From CAUJIW01 sp963205175 (GTDB taxonomy: Bacteria > Pseudomonadota > Alphaproteobacteria > Sphingomonadales > Sphingomonadaceae): a stretch of 64,000 nucleotides of DNA. This document shows, piece by piece, positions 8,864 to 18,334 of the stretch; position 1 is the stretch's first letter, and each line of letters begins with the position of its first letter. The notes beneath the pieces are model-generated. The model saw nothing but the letters and a program-made list of their open reading frames with translations, ran no database searches and had not been told where the DNA came from. The stretch lies in the NCBI GenBank assembly GCA_041060555.1, contig JBEUDS010000013.1; one strand, written 5' to 3'. The translations under genes and the position numbers were made by a program.

Positions 8864-10135
8864 ATGGATACCCTGCCAACCGCCGCGACAACCCCCGCCC
8901 CGCCCGCCGGCGGCGATGCCCGCTGGGTCGCCGTCGTCGGCGGTGGCCCGGCCGGGCTGATGGCCGCCGAGACACTGGCGCGCGCCGGCCTGGTGGTCCG
9001 GCTGTACGAGCGCATGCCCTCATTGGGCCGGCGACTCCTGATGGCCGGGCGCGGCGGTCTCAACCTCACCCACAGCGAGCCGCTGCCGGCCTTTCTCGCC
9101 CGCTACGGCCCGGCGGCCGGCCCGGTGGCGGCGGCGGTCGAGGCTTTCCCGCCCGCCGATCTCGTCGCCTGGTGCGAGGGGCTGGGCCAGCCGACTTTCG
9201 TCGGCTCCAGCGGCCGGGTGTTCCCCCGCGCCCTCAAGGCCTCGCCGCTGCTGCGGGCCTGGATCGCCCGGCTGCAGGCCCTGGGGGTGGCGATCAATCT
9301 CCGCCACGACTGGCGCGGCTGGGACGAGGGGGGGCGTCTGCTGGTGGCCGGCCCCGACGGCGCGGTGGCGACGCTGGAACCGGCGGCGACCATCCTGGCG
9401 CTGGGTGGGGCGAGCTGGCCCCGGCTTGGCGCCAATGGCGACTGGGTGGCCCCGCTCGCCGCCGCCGGCATGGCGGTGACGCCGCTCCGACCCGCCAACT
9501 GCGGCTTTGTCGTCGGCTGGACACGTGACTTCGCCGCGCGCTTCCAGGGCCAGCCCCTCAAGACCATCGCGCTGACACTGGGCGCGCGCACCGTAAGAGG
9601 CGAGGCGGTGGTGACCGCCACCGGTATCGAGGGGGGCGCGGTCTATGCCCTGTCGGCCCCGCTCCGGGACACCATCGCCACTGAGGGGCGGGCGTGTGTC
9701 GCGATCGACCTCAAGCCGGACCAGCCGCTGGACGCGCTGGCGGCGAAGCTCGCCAAGGCGCTGGCCCGCCCTGGAGCCTCGCTGGCGACGGTGCTGCGCA
9801 AGGCAGCGGGCCTGTCGCCGCTGGCGGTCAACCTGCTGCGTGAGGCCCATGGCGTGGCGTTGCCACGCGAGGCAGGCGCGCTGGCGGCGCTGGTGAAGGC
9901 GGTGCCGCTGACGCTGCTCGCGGCGCAACCGATCGCGCGGGCGATCTCCACCGCCGGCGGGGTGAATCTTGGGGCGCTCGATGGAAGCCTGATGGTTCGT
10001 GATCGCCCGGGTTTGTTCCTGTCTGGTGAAATGCTGGATTGGGAAGCGCCGACGGGCGGTTATCTGCTGCAAGCTTCGTTCGCCACTGGCCGGGCGGCGG
10101 CGCGGGGCGTGAGCGCGTGGCTGGCGTCGCGCTGA
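8864..10135 (+). CDS. HI0933-like FAD flavoprotein (TIGR03862 type)
   Basis: A 423-residue cytosolic flavoprotein. An N-terminal Rossmann motif VAVVGGGPAGLMAAE binds FAD, followed by RRLLMAGRGGLNLTHSEPL, the signature of the HI0933/YhiN group, and the central GASWPRLGANGDW. The C-terminus closes the FAD domain with SGEMLDWEAPTGGYLLQASFATG. The family is conserved but its reaction is not firmly established; some members are annotated aminoacetone oxidases. The gene stands alone between ggt (diverging) and the DUF885 gene. ATG 8864 gives a short Pro/Ala linker before the FAD motif. Confidence 0.88.
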   Translation: MDTLPTAATTPAPPAGGDARWVAVVGGGPAGLMAAETLARAGLVVRLYERMPSLGRRLLMAGRGGLNLTHSEPLPAFLARYGPAAGPVAAAVEAFPPADLVAWCEGLGQPTFVGSSGRVFPRALKASPLLRAWIARLQALGVAINLRHDWRGWDEGGRLLVAGPDGAVATLEPAATILALGGASWPRLGANGDWVAPLAAAGMAVTPLRPANCGFVVGWTRDFAARFQGQPLKTIALTLGARTVRGEAVVTATGIEGGAVYALSAPLRDTIATEGRACVAIDLKPDQPLDALAAKLAKALARPGASLATVLRKAAGLSPLAVNLLREAHGVALPREAGALAALVKAVPLTLLAAQPIARAISTAGGVNLGALDGSLMVRDRPGLFLSGEMLDWEAPTGGYLLQASFATGRAAARGVSAWLASR

Positions 10136-10237
10136 AATAATCTTGCGTCGATCCCCGCACGCGTTAGCCTGCCGCCATTCAGGCCGGGGGCGCGTGTCTG
10201 CGCCGGGGGTACGGCCGTGCAACAAGGAGGGTTCATC

Positions 10238-12079
10238 ATGCGCGCTTTCCGCGCCTTCGCCACGTCATTCGCCCTGGCTCTCGCCACCACCACTGCGATG
10301 GGCTCGTTGAGCATCCTGGCGGCGCCTGTCGAGGCGGCCGAGGACGAGACCAGTCGTTTCAATGCCTTTCTGGAGCAGGCCTTCCAGGCCGAGGTCGCCA
10401 GCTCGCCGACCTTCCAGACCCAGCTCGGCATCAAGACCGACTATGGCAAGTGGGACGACATGTCGGAGGCCGGTGCGATCGACGACTATGCGCGGCGCGC
10501 AAAGACACTTGCAGTGATGCGCGAGAGCTTCGATTTCGCCAAGCTGTCGCCGGACGCGCGGCTGTCGTGGCGGATCATGGAATCCAACGCCCGCCGCGAG
10601 GAAGCGGCCCTGCGCTTCCGCAACCATGACTATGTGTTCGACCAGATGAACGGCGCGCAGAGCCAGCTGCCGGCGTTTCTCATCAACCTGCATCGCATCG
10701 ATACCAAAGCGGACGCCGAGGCCTACGTCTCGCGCCTCAACGGCTTGAAACCGCTGATGGCGACGTTGCTCGCCGAGACCCGCAAGCGGGCGGCACTGGG
10801 CGTGATGCCGCCCAAGTGGGTGTTCCCCTACGTCATCGCGGATGCACGCAACATCATTACCGGAGCACCCTTCACCAAGGGCGCGGACTCGACGCTGCTG
10901 GCCGACTTCAAGGCCAAGGTCGCCAGGCTGAAGCTGCCGGCGGCCGAGGAGAAGGCGCTGGTGGACGCCGCCAGTGCCGCGCTGCTGGGCGCGGTCAAGC
11001 CCGCCTATGAGGAACTGATCGCGCTGATGCAGGCTCAGGAAGCGCGGGCGACCAATGATGACGGCGTGTGGAAGCTGCCCGATGGCGCCGCCTATTACGC
11101 CGAGCGGCTGGCCAACTACACCACCACCAGCCTGACGCCTGACGAGATCCACAGCTTTGGCCTGTCTGAAGTCGCCCGCATCCACCAGGAGATGGCGGCG
11201 GTGATGACGCGTGTCGGTTTCAAGGGTGACCTCAAGGCCTTCTTCAAGGCCGTGCAGGACGATCCGAAGCAATATTACCGGAACGACGCCAGGGGTCGTG
11301 CCGCCTATCTCGCCGAGGCGACGCGGGTGATCGACGCCGCCCGCGCCAAGCTGCCGGCCTATTTCGGTCTACTGCCCAGGGCGGAGATGGTGGTGAAGCC
11401 GGTGGAGGCGTTCCGCGAGAAATCCGCCGGCAAGGCCTTCTACCAGCGGCCGGCGCCGGATGGCTCACGGCCGGGCGTCTATTACGCCAACCTCTACGAC
11501 ATGAAGGACATGCCGAAATATCAGCTGGAGGCCCTGGCCTATCATGAGGGCATTCCCGGCCACCACCTGCAGCTGGCAATCTCGGGTGAATTGAAGGATG
11601 TGCCGAGCCTGCGCAAGTTCGGCCGCTTCACCGCCTATTCCGAGGGCTGGGGGCTTTACGCCGAGCGGCTGGGCAAGGAGATGGGTTTCTACACCGACCC
11701 CTATGCCGAATTCGGCCGGCTGAGTCAGGAGCTGTGGCGGGCGGTGCGGCTGGTTGTCGACACCGGCCTTCACGCCAAGAAGTGGACCCGCGAGCAGGCG
11801 ATCCAGTATCACCTCGACAACACGCCAAATTCCGTGGGCGAAGCGACCAAGGCGGTCGAACGCTACATCATCTATCCCGGTCAGGCGACCGCCTACCAGA
11901 TCGGCATGACCGAGATCGTCAAGGCCCGTGAATCGGCGCGCGCCATCATGGGTGACCGCTTCGACATCCGCGGCTTCCACGATGTGGTGCTGGGGGCAGG
12001 CCCGGTACCGCTTGATATCCTGCACGAGAATGTCGCGGCCTGGGCTCGCGGCGAGAGTGGTGCCCCCGGCACCCGCTGA
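10238..12079 (+). CDS. DUF885 putative zinc-dependent peptidase, exported
   Basis: A 613-residue exported protein: signal peptide up to about APVEAAE, then a long helical body of the DUF885 family. HEGIPGHH at residues 436-443 is the conserved His/Glu metal-site-like motif, and YSEGWGLYAERLGKEMG is the second hallmark segment supplying further Glu residues. The fold resembles M32/M3-type metallopeptidases; substrates are unknown, so the peptidase call is an inference. AGGAGGG six bases before ATG 10238 fixes the start. Probably periplasmic. Nothing nearby defines a pathway. Confidence 0.87.
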   Translation: MRAFRAFATSFALALATTTAMGSLSILAAPVEAAEDETSRFNAFLEQAFQAEVASSPTFQTQLGIKTDYGKWDDMSEAGAIDDYARRAKTLAVMRESFDFAKLSPDARLSWRIMESNARREEAALRFRNHDYVFDQMNGAQSQLPAFLINLHRIDTKADAEAYVSRLNGLKPLMATLLAETRKRAALGVMPPKWVFPYVIADARNIITGAPFTKGADSTLLADFKAKVARLKLPAAEEKALVDAASAALLGAVKPAYEELIALMQAQEARATNDDGVWKLPDGAAYYAERLANYTTTSLTPDEIHSFGLSEVARIHQEMAAVMTRVGFKGDLKAFFKAVQDDPKQYYRNDARGRAAYLAEATRVIDAARAKLPAYFGLLPRAEMVVKPVEAFREKSAGKAFYQRPAPDGSRPGVYYANLYDMKDMPKYQLEALAYHEGIPGHHLQLAISGELKDVPSLRKFGRFTAYSEGWGLYAERLGKEMGFYTDPYAEFGRLSQELWRAVRLVVDTGLHAKKWTREQAIQYHLDNTPNSVGEATKAVERYIIYPGQATAYQIGMTEIVKARESARAIMGDRFDIRGFHDVVLGAGPVPLDILHENVAAWARGESGAPGTR

Positions 12080-12113
12080 CGGCAAGATCGATGCTGTCCG
12101 CCCGGTTGCGCGT

Positions 12114-13304
12114 TCAGCGCTGCCGGGCGGCAAGCCGCAGCAGCGCCAGGCCGCCCAGTGCCGAGATCAGTGATCCGGTCAGGATGCCCAGCCGGATGTC
12201 GTCGGCGTGCAGCCCACCGGGGAAGGCCAGCCCGCCGATGAACAGGCTCATGGTGAAGCCGATGCCGCAGATCACCGACATGCCATAGAGGCCGGTCCAG
12301 TTGGCGCCGTCCGGCATCCGCACCCAGCCGGCCTTGATCATCAGCCAACAGGCACCGAACACGCCGATCTGCTTCCCGGCCACCAGACCGGCGGTGATGC
12401 CCATGGGGATGGGGGCGGCGAGATCGGCCAGCGAAAGGCCGCGCAGGTCGAGGCCTGCGTTGGCGAAGGCAAAGATAGGCAGGATCGCGAAGGCGACCCA
12501 AGGGTGCAGGGCGTGTTCCAGCGTCTCCAGCGGCGACACATCGGCACGACGTGGCAGCCGCAGCGGGATGAACAGCGCCGTCACCACGCCGGCAATGGTG
12601 GCATGCAGGCCTGATTTCAGAACGAACACCCACATTGCCGCACCCACCAGCAGGAATGGCCACAGTCGCTTGGGGTAGAAGCGGTTGAGCGCTGCCAGCA
12701 CCACCATGCAGACAACGGCGCCCAGCAGGTAACCCAGGCTGAGTTTGGCGGTGTAGAACAGGGCGATGATGATGATCGCGCCCATGTCGTCGACCACGGC
12801 GATGGCGGTCAGCAAGACCTTCAACGTCAGGGGAGTGCCCTTGCCGGCCAGCGAGAAGATGCAGATGGCGAAGGCAATGTCGGTGGCCGACGGGATCGCC
12901 CAGCCATGGACGGCCGAGGCGTCCTGGTGGTTGAACAGCACATAGATGATCGCGGGCACCACCATGCCGCCCAGTGCCGCCACCATTGGCAGGATGATCT
13001 GGTCGCGGCTGGACAGCTGGCCCTGGACGATCTCGCGTTTGATCTCCAGCCCGACGAGCAGGAAGAAGATCGCCATCAAGCCGTCATTGATCCAGAGAAT
13101 CAGCGGCTTGGTCAGGCTGGCACTGTCGATGCCGAGCGTCAGACGATGTTCCTGGAAGGCGTCATAAAGGGGCGCCGCCGGTGAATTGCGCATGATGATG
13201 GCGATGGCGGCGGCAATGAGAAGCATGATGCCACCGGCGGCCTCCAGGCGGAAAAACTCCCGTAACATCGTTGCCGGGGCTCGCCATACCGGTGCACGCA
13301 TCAT
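12114..13304 (-). CDS. nhaA: Na+/H+ antiporter NhaA
   Basis: A 396-residue inner-membrane protein with about 12 membrane segments that exports sodium in exchange for two protons, for pH and salt homeostasis. PSATDIAFA contains Asp142 (counterpart of E. coli Asp133) and AVVDDMGAI contains Asp172 and Asp173, the ion-binding pair equivalent to E. coli Asp163/Asp164. The N-terminal FFRLEAAGGIMLL segment and the LEIKREIVQGQL loop are standard for NhaA. It is convergent with the DUF885 gene; 180 bases separate it from the MarR gene on the same strand. Confidence 0.95.
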   Translation of the reverse strand: MMRAPVWRAPATMLREFFRLEAAGGIMLLIAAAIAIIMRNSPAAPLYDAFQEHRLTLGIDSASLTKPLILWINDGLMAIFFLLVGLEIKREIVQGQLSSRDQIILPMVAALGGMVVPAIIYVLFNHQDASAVHGWAIPSATDIAFAICIFSLAGKGTPLTLKVLLTAIAVVDDMGAIIIIALFYTAKLSLGYLLGAVVCMVVLAALNRFYPKRLWPFLLVGAAMWVFVLKSGLHATIAGVVTALFIPLRLPRRADVSPLETLEHALHPWVAFAILPIFAFANAGLDLRGLSLADLAAPIPMGITAGLVAGKQIGVFGACWLMIKAGWVRMPDGANWTGLYGMSVICGIGFTMSLFIGGLAFPGGLHADDIRLGILTGSLISALGGLALLRLAARQR

Positions 13305-13483
13305 TCACTCCTGCGGTTCGTCAACGTGGCGATCGGGTCGGTCCGGCTAAAGGCGGTACACCTCGGTCCAAAGCCGGCTGCCCGCCGCCACGTGCGGCGT
13401 CACGTCAACTCGTTGACCCTTCTAGATAAGGGGCTGACAGGGGGGGTCAACCGAAACCGGTCGCGGCACGGCGCGACGGATGC

Positions 13484-13984
13484 TCAATCCGTCGGTGCCG
13501 CGGTGTGGCTGGCGGTCGTGATCAGGCGATTCAACATGCCGATAAGCGCACGCAGTTCGTCGGGCGTGAACAACGCCCGGTATTTCTCTTCCTGGCGGAA
13601 AACCGCCTCGCGCATCTGTGTCAGCGTTTCCCGGCCCCTGTCGGTTGCGTGCAGGCAATGGCGGCGGCGATCGTCAGCGGACTGGCGCCGCTCCGCCAGA
13701 CCCTCGCGTTCCAGCAGGTCGATCAGCGACACGATGGTCGCCTTGTCGATGTCCAGCTCGCGCGAGAGTTCGATCTGGGAGATGCCGGGGTTGGCGACGA
13801 TCAGCGCGAGCGTGCTGAACTGTCCGGGGCGCAGTTCTCCCTGGCCAACCTCGCTGGCGAAGTCGCGCCAGAGGTGCAGTTGCGCCCGCCGGACACTATG
13901 CTGAAGCAGGTCCGGCAGAAAACTCAGATTTACCCTTGCCCCTTGCGATGTGGCGTGTTGGCCCGACTTGCGCCTCATGCTCAT
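13484..13984 (-). CDS. MarR-family transcriptional regulator
   Basis: A 166-residue winged-helix regulator. The DNA-binding core is GISQIELSRELDIDKATIVSLIDLLEREGLAERR, followed by the wing QSADDRRRHCLHATDRG, the DxRR wing typical of MarR proteins. N- and C-terminal helices would form the dimer interface. MarR proteins usually sense small phenolic or oxidant ligands and repress neighbours; nhaA, 180 bases downstream on the same strand, is the only obvious nearby candidate target. The true start may be the second Met, two codons in. Confidence 0.9.
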   Translation of the reverse strand: MSMRRKSGQHATSQGARVNLSFLPDLLQHSVRRAQLHLWRDFASEVGQGELRPGQFSTLALIVANPGISQIELSRELDIDKATIVSLIDLLEREGLAERRQSADDRRRHCLHATDRGRETLTQMREAVFRQEEKYRALFTPDELRALIGMLNRLITTASHTAAPTD

Positions 13985-14209
13985 ATCGGCGTGCCTTTGT
14001 TTTTATTTTCAGGCGGTTCCGCTGTATGGAATGCGCCCTCCCCCATGCCTGAGCAGCGGTCCGGTTCCGGCTTCCGTAACGTCAGGCACCCAATGATTCG
14101 CAACGTAACCAATCCGCAGCATCTGGGCTAGACCCTGATCGCGTCTGCTGCTTGGCGCCCTGACGCACCTATCAGGTGCGATGGAGCGTGACAGCGATGC
14201 GCTGGTGGG

Positions 14210-14590
14210 TCAGTTCCCGCCGTGGAGCGCGGCGCGCAGCTGCGCGCGGGTAAATGGCTTGGGCAGGGCGGCACAATTGGGTTCGGAGAGTTGATCGGCG
14301 TCTGTCAGGCTACCCGACATCAAAACGACGCGAATGGTGGGGTGACGGGCGCGCACATGCGTCAGCAGCCCCCGGCCATCCATGCCGCCATGCAGATTGA
14401 GGTCGGTCAGCACGGTGTCCACTGGTGAACCGGTGGCCAGGATCGCGCAGGCCGCGTCGCCACTCTCGGCTGTGATCACCGTGCAGCCGAGGCTTTCCAC
14501 CTCGGCGCTGATGGAGTCGAGCACCAGATCGTCGTCATCGACGATCAGCACGTGCAGCGACAAGGGGGTGTCGGACGACGCGACTGTCAT
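14210..14590 (-). CDS. Single-domain response regulator (CheY-like)
   Basis: A 126-residue stand-alone receiver domain without an output domain. VLIVDDDD supplies the acidic pocket, LTDLNLHGGMDG contains the phospho-acceptor Asp63, VLMSGS the conserved Ser/Thr position and LPKPF the conserved Lys. Such proteins relay phosphate or act by protein contact; no histidine kinase lies beside it, so it is an orphan here. The gene is flanked by the MarR gene upstream and the frameshifted transporter. Confidence 0.9.
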   Translation of the reverse strand: MTVASSDTPLSLHVLIVDDDDLVLDSISAEVESLGCTVITAESGDAACAILATGSPVDTVLTDLNLHGGMDGRGLLTHVRARHPTIRVVLMSGSLTDADQLSEPNCAALPKPFTRAQLRAALHGGN

Positions 14591-14701
14591 GGCCTGCTCC
14601 TGCTGGGGTGTCCGCTGCTGCGGCGCACCACCGGATGCAGGCCATGTTAGCCCATTTCTCCCGCAAGGCGAGGGGATTGCGTCAATTTCCCGGGCGCCGG
14701 C

Positions 14702-16326
14702 TCAACTGTCGTGGCCGATATCGCGGTCTTTCGTTTCCGGCAGGAACAGCAGACTCACCACCAGCGCCATGGCGACCACGCCCCATGTGTACCACAAGCC
14801 GGCGTATACATCGCCCGACTTCACGATGATGTACTGCGACACGAAGGGCAGGAAGCCGCCGAAATAGCCGGTGCCCAGGTGATAGGGGACGCTGAGCGAG
14901 GTATAGCGGACGCGCGCCGGGAACAGTTCCACCAGCAGCGCCGCCACCTGTCCGTAGGTCATGCCTGACAGCCAGGTCATGGCGACGACGATGGCGATGA
15001 TAAGTGCCGGTTTCATCTGCGCCGGATCGGCCTTCAGCGGATAGCCGGCGGCTGCCAGCGCGTCGGCTAGTGCCGCCTCGTCATAGCCGGTCACCAGCTG
15101 GTCGCCAGCGCTTACCGTCAGCGTCGTGCCCTCGGCCTTGGTGTAGCTGATGCCGCGCTTGGTCAGATAGTCGATGGCGCGGGCGCAATCGGTGGCCTGG
15201 CCTTTCTGGGCGAATACATTGTACTGGCAGTCGCTGCCCGTCACCGTGACCGGGGCGGCTTTCATCGCCCGCGCCAGTGCCGGGTTGGCGGCATCGGCCA
15301 GCTGATGGAACAGCGGGAACAGCAACGCCAGCGTCAGGGCGTAGCCGGCAATCAGCAGCTTCTTGCGGCCAACCTTGTCGGACAGCCAGCCGAATACCAC
15401 GAAGGCTGGTGCGCCGAGGATGACCGCCAGGGCGATCAGTTCCTGTGCGTGGCTGGGTTCCATCTGCGCGGTCTGCTGCAGGAAATAGAGGCTGGAGAAC
15501 TGGGCAGTGTACCAGATGACGGTCAGGCCGGCCGACACGCCGAACAGCGCCACCAGCACCAGCTTGGTATTGGCCCAGGTCGAGAAGCTTTCCTTCAGCG
15601 GATTGCGCGAGGTCTCGCCGGCGGCCTTCATGGCCTGAAATACCGGGCTCTCCTTGAGCTTCAGCCGAATGTAGAGCGAGATCGCCAGCAGGAACAGCGA
15701 GAAGATGAACGGAATCCGCCAACCCCAGGCGTTGAAGTCATCCGCCGGCAACATCGCCCGGCAACCTAGCACCACCGCGAGCGACAGCAGGAAGCCGCCA
15801 ACCACCGACACATCTGGATCCAGCTGGTGTAAAAGCCGCGCCGCCCCCTGGGGGCGTGCTCGGCGACATAGATGGCGGCACCGCCATACTCACCGCCGAG
15901 CGCCAGCCCCTGCAACAGCCGCAGCGTCACCAGCAGCACCGGTGCCCAGATGCCGATTTCGGCGTAGGTGGGCAGGATGCCGACCGCGGCCGTTGCAACG
16001 CCCATCAGGGTGATGGTGACAAGGAAGGTGTATTTGCGGCCGATCATGTCGCCGAGGTGCCCGAACACCACCGCGCCGATGGGGCGCACGCCGAAGCCGG
16101 CGCCAAAGGCGGCCAGCGACGCGAGGAAGGCGGCGGTCGGGTTCTCGACCGGGAAGAACAGGCTGCCGAGCAGGGCCGCCAGCGTGCCGTACATGAAGAA
16201 GTCGTACCATTCGAACACGGTGCCCAGCGACGAGGCGACGATGACCAGCCGGTCGCGTTTGCCGATGACGTGGGCATCCATCTCGTGATCCGTCACGTCC
16301 TGCCCAACGCCCTGTTCCTGCGCCAT
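14702..16326 (-). pseudogene. MHS-family MFS transporter with a frameshift
   Basis: A metabolite:H+ symporter of the major facilitator superfamily, split in two frames. The first part (16326 to about 15820) runs through VASSLGTVFEWYDFFMYG, the loop FGHLGDMIGRKYTF and EHAPRGRRGFYTSWIQ; the second resumes as VVGGFLLSLAVV in another frame and continues to 14702. Compared with the intact paralogue immediately upstream (SWIQ, five residues, then GFFLSLAV), this copy has two extra bases near 15820, where TG is doubled. Removing them restores one frame of about 540 residues. The start at 16326 has GGGGAGA upstream. It is either a real pseudogene or a sequence error; the rest of the protein looks intact, which favours a recent event or an error. 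Confidence 0.85.
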
Positions 16327-16509
16327 CGACTGTGTCTCCCCGTGTTTGTTATCCGTCGCCTGTCCTGCCGGAAGGCGGCGCTTGTCAGTCATGCCGTCCG
16401 TCTCCCCTTGCTGGCAAGGCCTGACCATAGCGGGTGATCGTCTGGCGTGAAAAGGAGCCAAAATCAACAAGGCGTTGCCGGCGTGCCGGGGGGCGGCCAC
16501 CAAGAAAAT

Positions 16510-16534
16510 CGGGGCCGCGCTGGCGGCGCGGCCC
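16510..16534 (-). terminator. Rho-independent terminator of the MHS transporter gene
   Basis: Ten-base arms GGGGCCGCGC and GCGCGGCCCC around a five-base loop, followed on the minus strand by ATTTTCTT. It lies about 30 bases beyond the stop of the intact transporter gene. Confidence 0.85.
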
Positions 16535-16565
16535 CGGGGAGGCGCAGAACTCTGGACGAGGTTCG

Positions 16566-18197
16566 TTACTGGTACTTGGCGTCGTGATGGATCTCGCGAT
16601 CCTTGGTCTCGGCGAGGAACAAACCGCCGACGATCAGCGACATCACGGCGATGCCGATCGGATACCAAAGGCCAGCGTACATGTTGCCGGTGACGGCGAC
16701 GATGGCCAGCGAGATGAACGGCAGCAGGCCGCCGAACCAGCCGTTACCGAAGTGGTAGGGCACCGACATCGACGTGTAGCGGATCCGCGCCGGGAACAGC
16801 TCCACCAGGAAGGCGGCGATCGGGCCATAGACCATGGTGACGTACAGCATCAGCACGGTGAGGATGACGACGATCATCGGCTTGTTCATCTGCGCCGGAT
16901 CGGCTTTGGCTGGATAGCCGGCCTGATCGAGCGCGGCCTTGTACTCGTCCTCGTTGAAGCCCGAGAGCATGATGTCCGGGCCGATATTGACCGTCACCTG
17001 AGAGGCCGTGCCCTCCTGTTTGGTGTACTGGATGCCCTTCTTCGACAGGAAGTCGAGCGCCTTGGCGCAGTCGCTGGCCTGCTTGCCCCACATGTTGAAC
17101 TGGCAGTCCGGCGTCACCTGTACCGTCACCGGCGCCCGTTCCATGGCGTCGAACAGCGCCGGATTGGCGAAGTTGGCCAGCCCCTTGAACAGCGGGATGG
17201 CGGTCAGCGCGGCAAGCAGGAAGCCAGCCATCATGATCTTCTTGCGGCCGATCCGGTCGGACAGCGTGCCGAAGAACACGAAGAAGGGCGTACCGATGGC
17301 CAGCGCGATGGCGATCAGCGTGTAGGCGGTCGTGTAGTCGACGCTCAGCGACTTCTCCAGGAAATAGAGCGCGTAGAACTGGCCCATGTACCACACCACG
17401 CCCTGACCGGCGGTGGCGCCCAGCAGGGCCAGCAGCACGTACTTGAGATTATACCAGTGGGCGAAGCTTTCCTTGAGCGGGTTCTTGGAGACCTTGCCCT
17501 CGGCCTTCATCTGCTTGAACACCGGGCTTTCCGACAGTTTCATGCGGATGTAGACCGAGATCGCCAGCAGCACGACCGAGACCAGGAATGGAATGCGCCA
17601 GCCCCAGGCCTTGAACGATTCCGCGTCCATGACGCCGCGAATGCCGCCGATGACCGCCAGCGACAGGAAGAAGCCCAATGTCGCCGTGGTCTGGATCCAG
17701 CTGGTGTAGAAACCGCGCTTGCCGGCCGGCGCGTGCTCGGCCACGTAGGTTGCGGCACCGCCGTACTCCCCGCCCAGGGCGAGGCCCTGCAGCAGGCGCA
17801 GCACCAGCATCAGGATCGCGGCCCAGATGCCGATCTGTTCATAGGTGGGCAGCAGGCCGACGGCGGCAGTGGAAATGCCCATCAGCAAAATGGTGATGAG
17901 GAACGTGTGCTTGCGGCCAATCACGTCGCCCAGATGGCCAAAGACGATGGCGCCGAACGGACGCACCAGGAAGCCGGCGCCGAAGGTCGCCATCACGGCG
18001 AGCAGGGCCGCCGTTTCATTGCCCTGCGGAAAGAACAGCACCGAGAAGAAGGTCGCCAGGGTGCCGTAGAGGTAGAAGTCATACCACTCGAACACCGTGC
18101 CGAGGGATGACGCGAAAATTACCATGCGATGGTCCTTGTCGCCCAGTTCATCCTGAACTGGGCCGGACGCACCGGTATTGACTGCCGAAGTCGCCAT
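16566..18197 (-). CDS. MHS-family MFS transporter (metabolite:H+ symporter)
   Basis: A 543-residue inner-membrane transporter of the ProP/ShiA-like MHS group. SSLGTVFEWYDFYLYG starts helix 1, FGHLGDVIGRKHTF is the signature cytoplasmic loop between helices 2 and 3, and LRLLQGLALGGEYGGAA lies in helix 4. Between predicted helices 9 and 10 there is an extra soluble stretch of about 90 residues containing two cysteines (PDCQFN and SDCAKA), predicted periplasmic. The broken paralogue just downstream has the same insert with both cysteines. Substrate unknown; the group carries small carboxylates, osmolytes and shikimate. A strong terminator follows. Confidence 0.92.
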   Translation of the reverse strand: MATSAVNTGASGPVQDELGDKDHRMVIFASSLGTVFEWYDFYLYGTLATFFSVLFFPQGNETAALLAVMATFGAGFLVRPFGAIVFGHLGDVIGRKHTFLITILLMGISTAAVGLLPTYEQIGIWAAILMLVLRLLQGLALGGEYGGAATYVAEHAPAGKRGFYTSWIQTTATLGFFLSLAVIGGIRGVMDAESFKAWGWRIPFLVSVVLLAISVYIRMKLSESPVFKQMKAEGKVSKNPLKESFAHWYNLKYVLLALLGATAGQGVVWYMGQFYALYFLEKSLSVDYTTAYTLIAIALAIGTPFFVFFGTLSDRIGRKKIMMAGFLLAALTAIPLFKGLANFANPALFDAMERAPVTVQVTPDCQFNMWGKQASDCAKALDFLSKKGIQYTKQEGTASQVTVNIGPDIMLSGFNEDEYKAALDQAGYPAKADPAQMNKPMIVVILTVLMLYVTMVYGPIAAFLVELFPARIRYTSMSVPYHFGNGWFGGLLPFISLAIVAVTGNMYAGLWYPIGIAVMSLIVGGLFLAETKDREIHHDAKYQ

Positions 18198-18334
18198 GAT
18201 CCAACCCTATGTATGTTTCGTTGATCCCCATGTCGGCATGACGCGTCTCCCCCGCCTGCTCCGACATCGGTCACAGCATCCCTGTTTGTGCGCCGCACAA
18301 CCAATTAGACTTTCGGGTCAGAGTGTAGCGGCGG

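Noticed and set aside
14702..15811. Treating the second part of the broken transporter as a separate gene
   Set aside because: It begins mid-helix relative to the intact paralogue; its GTG is not a credible start.
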